Source of the DNA: Dehalococcoidia bacterium
Lineage (GTDB): Bacteria; Chloroflexota; Dehalococcoidia; Tepidiformales; Tepidiformaceae
DNA length: 54,275 nucleotides
Direction: 5' to 3'
Assembly (NCBI GenBank): GCA_007118095.1
Contig: SKSF01000118.1
Span: forward strand, 1 to 54,275
Position numbers and translations under genes: made by a program. This document shows positions 1-6,912 of this stretch, piece after piece. The stretch's first letter is position 1. Each line of letters begins with the position of its first letter. The notes below the pieces were generated by a model. That model had not been told where the DNA came from. It saw only the letters and a list, made by a program, of their open reading frames with translations, and searched no databases.

Positions 1-1
1 C

Positions 2-100
2 GAAGACGTGCTCGACACCATCGCCACGGCGCCGACCGGGGCCAATGACCGTCCGAACGAGCCGGTCAGCATGAAAAGCGTCACGATCGAAGAGAAGTAG
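2..100 (+). CDS. C-terminal end of a cyclophilin-type peptidyl-prolyl isomerase (partial)
   Basis: Only the last 32 codons lie in the window, ending in TAG. The peptide has the arrangement typical of the cyclophilin C-terminus: a hydrophobic helix (LDTIATAPT), then a turn with DRPNEPV, then a final beta strand (MKSVTIEE). Cyclophilins catalyse cis-trans isomerisation of Xaa-Pro bonds during protein folding. The stop codon lies directly against the stop of the convergent transporter gene, with no bases between them. The assignment rests on this short tail only, so the presence of a secretion signal or further domains cannot be judged. Confidence 0.6.
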   Translation, partial: EDVLDTIATAPTGANDRPNEPVSMKSVTIEEK

Positions 101-1336
101 CTACGGGCGTTGCCGTTCCGCTGTGGTGCCGGGTTGTTGCCCGGTATCCACGGCCCGGCCATCGCCGTAGAGCTTCCAGTATACGAAGATGCCGAAGCCC
201 GTCGCCAGGCTCAGCGCGGCCGCGGTACGCAGCGTCATCACGGCGTCTTGCAGTTCGGTGACAACACCGCCAATGGCGGGCCCCACCGCAAGCCCCGCGC
301 CGCTCATCGCCACCGTCAGGCCGATAATCGAGCCGCGGTGACTCAGCGGGGCCAGGTCCATCACCGCGGAGCTCCACGCCGGGATGGACATCGTGAACCC
401 GCTGAAAACGAAGATCGCCAGCACTGCCCCTAGCTCCACCCGCGTCACCATGCTCAGTCCGATGAGTCCAGTCGCCACCAGCAGCTGCCCGGCGACGAAC
501 GGGTACGCGCGGCCATACCGGTCCGCCAGCTTCCCCGCCGGGACGTACGCTGCCGCTCCGATGATCAGTGCCGGGCCGAGCGCGAGCGTCACCGTCGCAA
601 AGCTCACGCCCAGCTGATCCTCACCAAAGGGACGGATCGCCGGGATGAGCATCGCCGAAGAGCTGCTTGCCCCGAGCACCAGGGCCGCCATGAGGCCAAT
701 CTTCACCGACATGATCGACCAGATGGATGGGCGCTGCTCGCCAGGCGCGGTACCACCGCGATACCCGGGGACCACGCGGACTACCAGGAAGAACGCCAGC
801 AGTAGCGCGATCGCGCAGATCACGAACTGCAGTGTCGGCAGCGATTCGACGACGAGCGCACCGGCCAGCCCGCCCGTCCCATAACCGAGGAGCTGGGCAA
901 CGTTGAGATAGCCCGAGGCCTGCCCGCGCTTCGACGGCGGGTACATGTCGGCGCTGATGGCATATGTTGCCGGCCAAAGGAATGCGTTGCCGATGCCCAG
1001 CAACGCCGAGAACGCGAGATAGGCGGCCGGCTCGCGGACAAACGCCATGAGCGCGACGGATGCGCCCATGATGATGAACCCGAGCAGCATTCCCCGCTTC
1101 CGCTCAATGCGGTCGGTGATCGCTCCGGAGGGCGTTTCGAACAGGAAGCGCGCTGCGCCGTAGACCGTCACCAGGATGCCCGGCAGTGCATCGCCGGTAT
1201 CCAGCGCATCCGGGACGAACTGCTGGAACGTCGCAAAGATGATGAGGCCGACGGCGACCTGGACGAGATAGACGGTGCCGGCGAGACCAAAGGGAATGTC
1301 GCCGGCGCGTGCGGCGCTGATCACAGGAAGGGCCAC
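101..1336 (-). CDS. MFS transporter
   Basis: A 411-residue protein with about twelve hydrophobic segments, the usual size and topology of a major facilitator superfamily permease of the inner membrane. The cytoplasmic loop after the second segment carries a motif-A-like stretch (GAITDRIERKRG, residues 71-82), and a related copy (GKLADRYGR) lies in the second half, near residue 270, as expected from the internal duplication of the family. The substrate cannot be read from sequence; drug/metabolite efflux is the commonest role of this type. The start is GTG. A TACAGT box lies six bases upstream and there is no Shine-Dalgarno sequence, so the mRNA may be leaderless. Confidence 0.85.
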   Translation of the reverse strand: MALPVISAARAGDIPFGLAGTVYLVQVAVGLIIFATFQQFVPDALDTGDALPGILVTVYGAARFLFETPSGAITDRIERKRGMLLGFIIMGASVALMAFVREPAAYLAFSALLGIGNAFLWPATYAISADMYPPSKRGQASGYLNVAQLLGYGTGGLAGALVVESLPTLQFVICAIALLLAFFLVVRVVPGYRGGTAPGEQRPSIWSIMSVKIGLMAALVLGASSSSAMLIPAIRPFGEDQLGVSFATVTLALGPALIIGAAAYVPAGKLADRYGRAYPFVAGQLLVATGLIGLSMVTRVELGAVLAIFVFSGFTMSIPAWSSAVMDLAPLSHRGSIIGLTVAMSGAGLAVGPAIGGVVTELQDAVMTLRTAAALSLATGFGIFVYWKLYGDGRAVDTGQQPGTTAERQRP

Positions 1337-1342
1337 AGGGTC

Positions 1343-1348
1343 ACTGTA
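1343..1348 (-). promoter_or_regulatory. -10 box of a probable leaderless promoter (MFS gene)
   Basis: TACAGT on the minus strand, separated by six bases (GACCCT) from the GTG start. That spacing would put the transcription start on the start codon. No clear -35 box and no ribosome binding site are visible. The same arrangement recurs upstream of several other genes in the window. Confidence 0.45.
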
Positions 1349-1388
1349 GCCCTTCCACGTGAAGGCGCCATCAGGGGAATTTGCGGAA

Positions 1389-2288
1389 TTAGCTCACAGG
1401 AGCGCCAAGCCGCTGCTTTAAGAACTCGCCGAGCCGGCTCGTTGCCTGGTCGGCTTCGGGGACTCGGAAGATTTGCCAGACGTGGACCATGTCTTCCCAG
1501 GGCTCCAGCGTCACATCCACGCCGGCCTGCTTCGCCCGGTCCGCGAGCCTGCGCGCATCGTCCAGCAGCGTCTCCGCCGTGCCCACCTGGATCAGCATAG
1601 GTGGCAGCCCCAAGAGGTCAGCGTGCAAGGGCGCAGCGAGCGGTGTTTTCGGGTCAGCGCCGCCCAGGTACGCCGCCGCCATCTCCAGCAGGCCCGCTTG
1701 CTGGACCATCGGGTCCACGCTGGCCTTTTCGGTCATGGAATTGCCGGTGCCTTCGAGGTCGACCCACGGCGACAGGCAAATCGCCGCTGCCGGGAGCGGA
1801 TCGCCTGCGTCGCGGAGCGCGACCAGGGTCGCGACCGTTAGGCCGCCACCCGCCGAGTCCCCGCCGATTGCGGCGCGTTCCGGTGTGATGCCCTGTTTCA
1901 GCATCCACCGGTATGCCGCGGTCGCGTCGTCGACCGCGGCAGGGAAGGGGTGCTCGGGTGCGAGCCGGTAATCCACGTTCAGGACGCGGGCGCCCGACTC
2001 GCGCGAAAGCCGGCCGGCAAACTCCCGGTGCGTGTTTATCGATCCCAGCACGTAGCCACCGCCGTGGACGTACAGGATGGCGGATGCCGGGTCGGCGCCG
2101 GGTGCGCTTACCCACTCGGCGCGGACACCGCCCGCATCCACCGGTTCCGTCTTGATGTCGTCCGGCAGCGGGTTGGCGGCCATCATGGCCTCCATCCCCT
2201 GCCGGCGCTCTTCGAGCGTTGGTGGCGACTCGGGCACGGGCTGTGCCCGCATTGCCTCGAGCAGCTTCTCCAATTCGGGGCTCACCAT
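1389..2288 (-). CDS. HSL-family (family IV) alpha/beta hydrolase, esterase-like
   Basis: A 299-residue serine hydrolase of the hormone-sensitive-lipase type. The oxyanion-hole motif HGGG is at residues 75-78, the nucleophile elbow GDSAGG at 143-148 (Ser145), and the catalytic His is in MVHVWQ (His269). The acidic residue lies in AETLLDD (about 238-244), where Glu239 or one of the following Asp residues would complete the triad. Such enzymes hydrolyse short-chain carboxyl esters in the cytoplasm; the natural substrate is unknown. The start ATG is preceded by a good ribosome site (GGAGGA) about nine bases away. Confidence 0.88.
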   Translation of the reverse strand: MVSPELEKLLEAMRAQPVPESPPTLEERRQGMEAMMAANPLPDDIKTEPVDAGGVRAEWVSAPGADPASAILYVHGGGYVLGSINTHREFAGRLSRESGARVLNVDYRLAPEHPFPAAVDDATAAYRWMLKQGITPERAAIGGDSAGGGLTVATLVALRDAGDPLPAAAICLSPWVDLEGTGNSMTEKASVDPMVQQAGLLEMAAAYLGGADPKTPLAAPLHADLLGLPPMLIQVGTAETLLDDARRLADRAKQAGVDVTLEPWEDMVHVWQIFRVPEADQATSRLGEFLKQRLGAPVS

Positions 2289-2369
2289 AGTTCAGGATCC
2301 TCCAATCGCCCGGACTCTAGCCGCAGCGAAGGGGACATTTCAACAACTGGCGCCCCGAAGTTCGGTCGC

Positions 2370-2840
2370 TCAGCTGTCGCCCTGGGCGTCTCGTTCCTTC
2401 TGTGCCTGCTTCTGCTGGGCTTTCCAGAGCGCGCGACCCTTGTCCGGTGTCGGGTCCTTTATCTCACCGTAAATCTCCCGCCCCTCGTGGTCCTCGGGCA
2501 GGTACTCGGTGATGGGCAGGCCCTCTTCGGTCACGAAGAGCAGGCAATGGCAGTACTTGTAGAGCTGCATCTCGTCGCACGCGCAGATCCACGTCCGCCG
2601 CTTAACTTCCTCGTCTTTGGGAAGGTACATGCCCTCGGGCCAGTTCCCGTTTTCGTCCTTTTCCGGGTAGAAGTTGCACGGGCACAGCGGCCGGCCGTGG
2701 CTGTCGATATTCGCAGCGAGGCCGAGCACCACACCTTCCGTGATGCTGCGGTCCGGGTGCAGGTGCGTGCCCGATTTCTCAGCGTATTTCTCGGCGTACT
2801 TCCACATCTTGTCGATGGATTCTTGCTTCGGTTGTTCCAT
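2370..2840 (-). CDS. ferredoxin:thioredoxin reductase catalytic-chain-like protein
   Basis: A 156-residue soluble protein with the six-cysteine signature of the FTR catalytic (beta) chain: CPC at residues 53-55, CAC at 86-88 and CHC at 97-99. In characterised FTRs four of these Cys bind a [4Fe-4S] cluster and two form the disulfide that takes electrons from ferredoxin and reduces thioredoxin. The CPC-CxC spacing here is 30 residues against 16 in plant/cyanobacterial enzymes, while the CxC-CHC spacing of eight is unchanged. No variable (alpha) subunit or thioredoxin gene is adjacent. The start follows an excellent ribosome site (AAAGGAGGT). The C-terminal 30 residues are charged and probably flexible. 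Confidence 0.8.
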   Translation of the reverse strand: MEQPKQESIDKMWKYAEKYAEKSGTHLHPDRSITEGVVLGLAANIDSHGRPLCPCNFYPEKDENGNWPEGMYLPKDEEVKRRTWICACDEMQLYKYCHCLLFVTEEGLPITEYLPEDHEGREIYGEIKDPTPDKGRALWKAQQKQAQKERDAQGDS

Positions 2841-2915
2841 GCGGACCTCCTTTGGCGCGCGTTACGCGGCCCTCTCTCCAGCCTAGAAGCGTGAAGGTTA
2901 TCGTGTCTCCCATCC

Positions 2916-3446
2916 CTAGATGGTCAGGCCGCCCAGCCCCTGCACGCCCCGGACGTACTCGATCTCGCCGACGTGACGATACCCGTGGCTCAGGCAGACG
3001 CCGTAGATCCCGTTCCACAGCGACATCTCGCCCAGAGGCTTGATGGTGATGGTGCGCGACTCAAACTCCTCGGGCGACATTGAGGCAAGGTAATCGTCTG
3101 TCGCCTGCCAGACCTTTTGCTGGTATTCCAGCCAGCCCGGGACATCGTGGATCACCACGGCCCGTGCCTCTTCGTCCGTCATGCCGGTTCCCTGGCTCGT
3201 CGGGTGCAGATTGAAACGCTCGTTATACCCGTTCTCGAGCCAGACAGTCTGCTGGCCGCGGGCAATGTAGTTGATGATGTTGTCTTCGGTCCGCACGTAG
3301 TGCCACAGGCTGAAGAAGGCCGAGACGCCCCCCTCCTGCGGCCTGAAGTTGAAATGCTCGGCGGACATATCGCCGACTGCCTTGTCGAGCAGGCTGTGCA
3401 TCGACTGCATGCTGTCGCGAAGGATGCCGTGCGGCGTCATGGTCAT
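2916..3446 (-). CDS. DinB superfamily protein
   Basis: A 176-residue helical protein with the layout of DinB/YfiT-like four-helix bundles: an N-terminal helix, a His in LWHYVRTED (about 48-50) and a C-terminal His pair in LSHGYRHVGEIEY, which would form the three-His metal site. Family members are metal-dependent, and several transfer low-molecular-weight thiols; the substrate here is unknown. It is a single-gene unit with a strong ribosome site (GGGAGGGGAG). Two further, divergent DinB-type genes lie elsewhere in the window. Confidence 0.75.
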   Translation of the reverse strand: MTMTPHGILRDSMQSMHSLLDKAVGDMSAEHFNFRPQEGGVSAFFSLWHYVRTEDNIINYIARGQQTVWLENGYNERFNLHPTSQGTGMTDEEARAVVIHDVPGWLEYQQKVWQATDDYLASMSPEEFESRTITIKPLGEMSLWNGIYGVCLSHGYRHVGEIEYVRGVQGLGGLTI

Positions 3447-3512
3447 ATTGGCGCTCCCCTCCCGTGTGGTGTGCCGGGATAATGGAGCCCGCTGCCCCTC
3501 ACGTCCAGCCCT

Positions 3513-4283
3513 CTACGCGGCGCGCACCGGCTCCTCGAGCGCATACCCGGCGCCCCAACGGTTCACGATGTATTGCGGCTCGCTCGGGTCGTCTTCGAGC
3601 TTCTGACGCAGGTACCGGACATAGAGCCTCAGGTAGTGTGTCTCGTTGGCGTATTGCTCACCCCACACGCGGGCGATCAACGCTTTCGACGGGACCACGC
3701 GACCCGCATTTTCGGCGAGCGTCACCAGCAGCCGGAATTCGGTCGGCGAAAGGGCCACGCTCTTCCCGGATTTGCGTACCAGTTTTCGTTCCGGGTCGAT
3801 CTCCAGTTCGCCAATGCGGAGGGCCCCGGGCACAAGGCGCGGCGCTTCCGCCGGTTCACGATGATAGAGACGCAGGAGCGCACGCAGGCGCAGGTCGAGC
3901 TCGTGCGTCGGGATGCCTGGCCGGCACACTTCATCCGCGCCAGCTTCCAGGCAGGTCACATTCTCGTGAAAGTCACCCGAGCCGCCGACCACTACGAGCG
4001 GCCCGCTGGTAAGCATCCGCATGAGCCGGACGAAGTCAGGCAGGCTTTCCAGCGCCTGGCCGAGGTCCACGACCAGCGCGCCGGGGCTGAATTCTTCGCA
4101 AATGCCCCTCGCATCGCCCGGCTCCCCGCACACCCCCACCCGGTACCCGATTTCCTCCAGCAAACGCGCGCGCAGATAGCCCTGCTCGAGGCCGTTCGAC
4201 ACGATGACCAGCCGTGTTCCGACCGGTGGTGATAGTGCGCCCGACGCACGATATCCGTTGTGTACAAGTGCCATCCGTGGCAT
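3513..4283 (-). CDS. OmpR/PhoB-type response regulator with atypical receiver domain
   Basis: A 256-residue protein with an N-terminal CheY-like domain (about 24-140) and a C-terminal winged-helix DNA-binding domain (about 155-250; the recognition region holds LRLYVRYLRQKLE and the wing RWGAGY). The likely phospho-acceptor is Asp73 (LVVDLG). However, the acidic pair that normally follows the first strand is replaced by Ser29-Asn30, and the conserved Lys near the end is Arg121 (CRPG). No histidine kinase gene is adjacent. It may therefore act without phosphorylation or sense another signal. The start could be residue 1 or Met4; the first has GGGGGG just upstream. Confidence 0.85.
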   Translation of the reverse strand: MPRMALVHNGYRASGALSPPVGTRLVIVSNGLEQGYLRARLLEEIGYRVGVCGEPGDARGICEEFSPGALVVDLGQALESLPDFVRLMRMLTSGPLVVVGGSGDFHENVTCLEAGADEVCRPGIPTHELDLRLRALLRLYHREPAEAPRLVPGALRIGELEIDPERKLVRKSGKSVALSPTEFRLLVTLAENAGRVVPSKALIARVWGEQYANETHYLRLYVRYLRQKLEDDPSEPQYIVNRWGAGYALEEPVRAA

Positions 4284-4564
4284 CCCCCCGGGGCGCCCGG
4301 TCCGCCCGCTCCCGGTAACACCGTGAGTGGCGACAGCGTATCTCGGACTCCCTTACCACAGCGCCTGGCCGCGCGAAGAGCCGAGTGTCCGTCCGCTACG
4401 CTCGTCCTTTGCCCCTGCTCGAGACTATCGGCACGCTAGTACGTCTGGCTGCGCACGTCTACGTACCTGTGACGGCCTGTCACTTATTCGAAACGCAGTG
4501 GACACCGGGTGCATTGTGGTCAGCTAATGCCGCGGCACGGAAGGTGCTGCCTGGGGATGTGGAG
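4284..4564. other. intergenic region with short inverted repeats
   Basis: This stretch between the regulator gene and tRNA-Val holds no convincing gene. It contains an inverted repeat GTGAC-N5-GTCAC at 4469-4483 and a longer-spaced pair GTACGT-N16-ACGTAC at 4439-4466. Either could be an operator for the divergent atypical regulator, or chance; no promoter boxes are clear. Confidence 0.3.
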
Positions 4565-4641
4565 TGGTGGGCGATGAGGGACTCGAACCCCCGGCCCCCT
4601 CGTTGTAAGCGAGGTGCTCTAACCAACTGAGCTAATCGCCC
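4565..4641 (-). tRNA. tRNA-Val (UAC anticodon)
   Basis: On the minus strand the sequence folds as a full cloverleaf. The acceptor GGGCGAT pairs with ATCGCCC, the D arm is GCTC/GAGC, the anticodon stem CCTCG/CGAGG encloses loop CTTACAA (anticodon TAC), and the T arm is GGGGG-TTCGAGT-CCCTC. ACC plus a terminal A are encoded at the 3' end. The first ten bases overlap the end of the upstream exonuclease gene, whose TAG stop is formed by tRNA positions 8-10. The tRNA is thus probably cut from the same transcript. Confidence 0.95.
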
Positions 4642-5675
4642 TTTCCCTGCAGTGTAACGTCCTCCGCGCTTGCGGATGAGGGGCCCACGCCTGCGAGCAG
4701 ATCGAACGCTGCAATGACTGTCTCCGTGTCCACCCGGGCGATCCGCTGTTCCTCGACCCAGTCACGGAATCGGGTGCGGTCCCATGTCCCCTCGGAGCGG
4801 TAGCCGGAGAGGTCCGGGAAGTACGAGGCCCCCAGCCGCAGGTCCATGAGCTCGCGGTTCCTCGTGACGATCTCCTGCGCGTCCGGGTCTCGCAGCTTTG
4901 CCTCGACGCGCGCGGCGCCGCGCTGCAAGGCCTGTCCGGCCAGCGACGGGTCCGCTAGGTACTCGTCGAGTGGTGCATGGGCCAGCAATCGCGCCGCCGT
5001 CACTTCGCCAATGCCGTCGATGCCGGGCAGGTCATCGCTGGTGTCTCCGCAGAGCGCACGGAAATCGACGAAGCGCTCGCGAGGGAACCGGTAGATTGTC
5101 CCGTCCTTCGCTTTTGGGAGGACTGCTGTGTCGAAGTCTTCGTTCTGGATGACGGTCTTCTTCACCGGCGAATAGATGGACACGCGCTCATCCACGAGCT
5201 GCAGGAAATCGCGGTCGGTCGATGCAATGCGAACGTGCTGTGGCGTCGACTGCAACGCGTATGCCGCGATCAGGTCATCGGCTTCGGTGTTTTCGCCGCG
5301 CAGGACGGTCACCGGCATGAACGCGGACGCCTCAATAAACGTCTCGATCGCTTCGGTGATGTACGGCTCATTGTCAGCGAAGCTGGTTTGCCCTTCACGA
5401 CCGGTCTGGTAGCCGGGGTAAATCGACCGCCGGCGCAATGGCCTCCCCTGGTCGAACGCAACGATCAGGGCGCTAATACGATCGGCGCGCAGCCGGTCCG
5501 CGCCCGACCGCGAATCCGGCGCTTCACCGCCGCGGACTACCAGCCCGAACAGCGTCTGTGCCAACCCCAGCAGTGTCGCCCGGGTCTTCCGCTCCGGTGT
5601 GTCCGCGCCCATGGCGCGGCCCAGCGCGTGATAGCCGGCCCAGGCGAGGTTGTTACCGTCGGCGAGCAGCAGCAT
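4632..5675 (-). CDS. 5'-3' exonuclease (FEN/PolI N-terminal-domain type)
   Basis: A 347-residue stand-alone flap-nuclease domain with no polymerase domain. The metal-binding acidic residues are all present: Asp6 (LLADGN), Asp75 (AFDQG), Glu131/Asp133/Asp134 (TEADD), Asp154/Asp156 (STDRD) and Asp211/Asp214/Asp215 (CGDTSDD), followed by the helix-hairpin-helix region (LPGIDGIGEVTA) that grips duplex DNA. Such proteins remove RNA primers or 5' flaps. I start at the ATG giving MLLLADGN, where homology begins; a TATCCT box sits six bases before it, pointing to a leaderless mRNA. The stop codon lies inside tRNA-Val. Confidence 0.88.
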   Translation of the reverse strand: MLLLADGNNLAWAGYHALGRAMGADTPERKTRATLLGLAQTLFGLVVRGGEAPDSRSGADRLRADRISALIVAFDQGRPLRRRSIYPGYQTGREGQTSFADNEPYITEAIETFIEASAFMPVTVLRGENTEADDLIAAYALQSTPQHVRIASTDRDFLQLVDERVSIYSPVKKTVIQNEDFDTAVLPKAKDGTIYRFPRERFVDFRALCGDTSDDLPGIDGIGEVTAARLLAHAPLDEYLADPSLAGQALQRGAARVEAKLRDPDAQEIVTRNRELMDLRLGASYFPDLSGYRSEGTWDRTRFRDWVEEQRIARVDTETVIAAFDLLAGVGPSSASAEDVTLQGKGD

Positions 5676-5681
5676 GAATGC

Positions 5682-5687
5682 AGGATA
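5682..5687 (-). promoter_or_regulatory. -10 box of a probable leaderless promoter (exonuclease)
   Basis: TATCCT on the minus strand with a six-base spacer (GCATTC) to the ATG of the exonuclease gene. No ribosome binding site is present. It faces away from the matching box of the divergent dxr gene. Confidence 0.5.
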
Positions 5688-5754
5688 GACCGCCCGGGTG
5701 TTCGTGCATCCCCGCTGTGTAGGCTGCGTCCTGTTTGCTGCGCCCGAGACCGGA

Positions 5755-5760
5755 TACCAT
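5755..5760 (+). promoter_or_regulatory. -10 box of a probable leaderless promoter (dxr)
   Basis: TACCAT followed by six bases (TCAGAT) and the GTG chosen as the dxr start. There is no Shine-Dalgarno sequence and no strong -35 box. The spacing is identical to that at the MFS, exonuclease and nadB genes. Confidence 0.45.
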
Positions 5761-5766
5761 TCAGAT

Positions 5767-6912
5767 GTGGACACGGGACCGCTGCGCATCGCGATTCTCG
5801 GGGCGACTGGCTCTATTGGCTGCCAGGCCCTCGATGTGATCACCCGCTACCCTGGCCGCTTCAAAGTGCAGGCGCTGACGGCCGGCCGTAACTGCGATTT
5901 GCTCGCTACCCAGGTCGCAGCGCATCAGCCGCGGTATGTGGCCTGCGACGAAGAGTCGCCCGCGTTGCGTGACGCTATCGGAGCAGCCGGGGCGCGCGTG
6001 GTGCCGCTCGACAACATTGCCGATGCAGACGACATCGACATCCTGCTTGTCGGCACAGCAGGCGCTGCCGGGCTCATTCCGACGATGCGCGCGCTCTCGC
6101 GCGGGCTCCCCGTCGCCATTGCGAACAAGGAAGTGCTTGTCATGGCCGGCCACCTCGTGCGGGAGGCCATGCTCGAAGGTGGCGGTGAGCTGCGGCCGGT
6201 CGATAGCGAGCACTCGGCCATCTGGCAGTGCCTCTGGGGCGAAGAAGCACATCCCATACGCCGCATCGTCCTCACGGCCAGCGGTGGCGCCTTCCGCGAC
6301 CTCGCCCCCGGGGAGCTTGACGCCGTCACGCCTGAACAAGCGCTTAACCACCCGACATGGAAGATGGGTGCCAAGATTACCGTCGATAGTGCCACGCTGA
6401 TGAACAAAGGCATGGAGACCATCGAGGCCATGTGGCTGTTCGATGTGCCCATGGAGGCGGTCGAGGTCGTCCTGCATCGCCAATCCATCGTCCACTCCCT
6501 CGTCGAATTCGCCGATGGCAGCGTGAAAGCACAGCTCGGCTACCCCGATATGCGCCTGCCAATCGAATGTGCGCTGTCGTACCCCGATCGAATGCCTGAG
6601 CCCACAACCCCGCCCCTGGACCTCGCCGCTATTGGTTCGCTCACCTTTGCACGACCGGATACCGGCCGCTTTCCATGCCTGTCGCTCGCGATGGAGGCTG
6701 GCGCCGCCGGTGGGACCATGCCCGCTGTAATGGCCGCCGCCGATGAGGTCGCGGTCCAGCGCTTCCTCGACGGGGAGCTGGTGTTCACGGCCATCCCCCG
6801 TGTCATCGAACAGGTGATGGGACGCCATGAGCCGGCGCCCGCGCCCGCGCTCGACGCCGTGCTTGATGCGGACCGGTGGGCGCGTCGTGCCGCCGCGGAG
6901 GTCGTCACCTAG
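5767..6912 (+). CDS. dxr: 1-deoxy-D-xylulose 5-phosphate reductoisomerase
   Basis: A 381-residue enzyme that converts DXP to 2-C-methyl-D-erythritol 4-phosphate with NADPH, the committed step of the MEP isoprenoid pathway. The nucleotide-binding motif GATGSIG is at residues 12-18. Further along come ANKEVLV, the metal/substrate segment DSEHSAIWQ and the C-terminal block NHPTWKMGAKITVDSATLMN, all hallmarks of the family. Length fits the usual 380-400. The GTG start is inferred from where homology begins; the frame is open upstream to 5698. The TAG stop overlaps the GTG start of rseP by one base, so the two are translationally coupled. Confidence 0.95.
   Translation: MDTGPLRIAILGATGSIGCQALDVITRYPGRFKVQALTAGRNCDLLATQVAAHQPRYVACDEESPALRDAIGAAGARVVPLDNIADADDIDILLVGTAGAAGLIPTMRALSRGLPVAIANKEVLVMAGHLVREAMLEGGGELRPVDSEHSAIWQCLWGEEAHPIRRIVLTASGGAFRDLAPGELDAVTPEQALNHPTWKMGAKITVDSATLMNKGMETIEAMWLFDVPMEAVEVVLHRQSIVHSLVEFADGSVKAQLGYPDMRLPIECALSYPDRMPEPTTPPLDLAAIGSLTFARPDTGRFPCLSLAMEAGAAGGTMPAVMAAADEVAVQRFLDGELVFTAIPRVIEQVMGRHEPAPAPALDAVLDADRWARRAAAEVVT

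Noticed and set aside
5698-5766. Upstream extension of dxr to an earlier ATG
   Set aside because: The extra 23 residues have no homology to the family and overlap the divergent promoter; the GTG has the repeated TANNNT-N6 arrangement.
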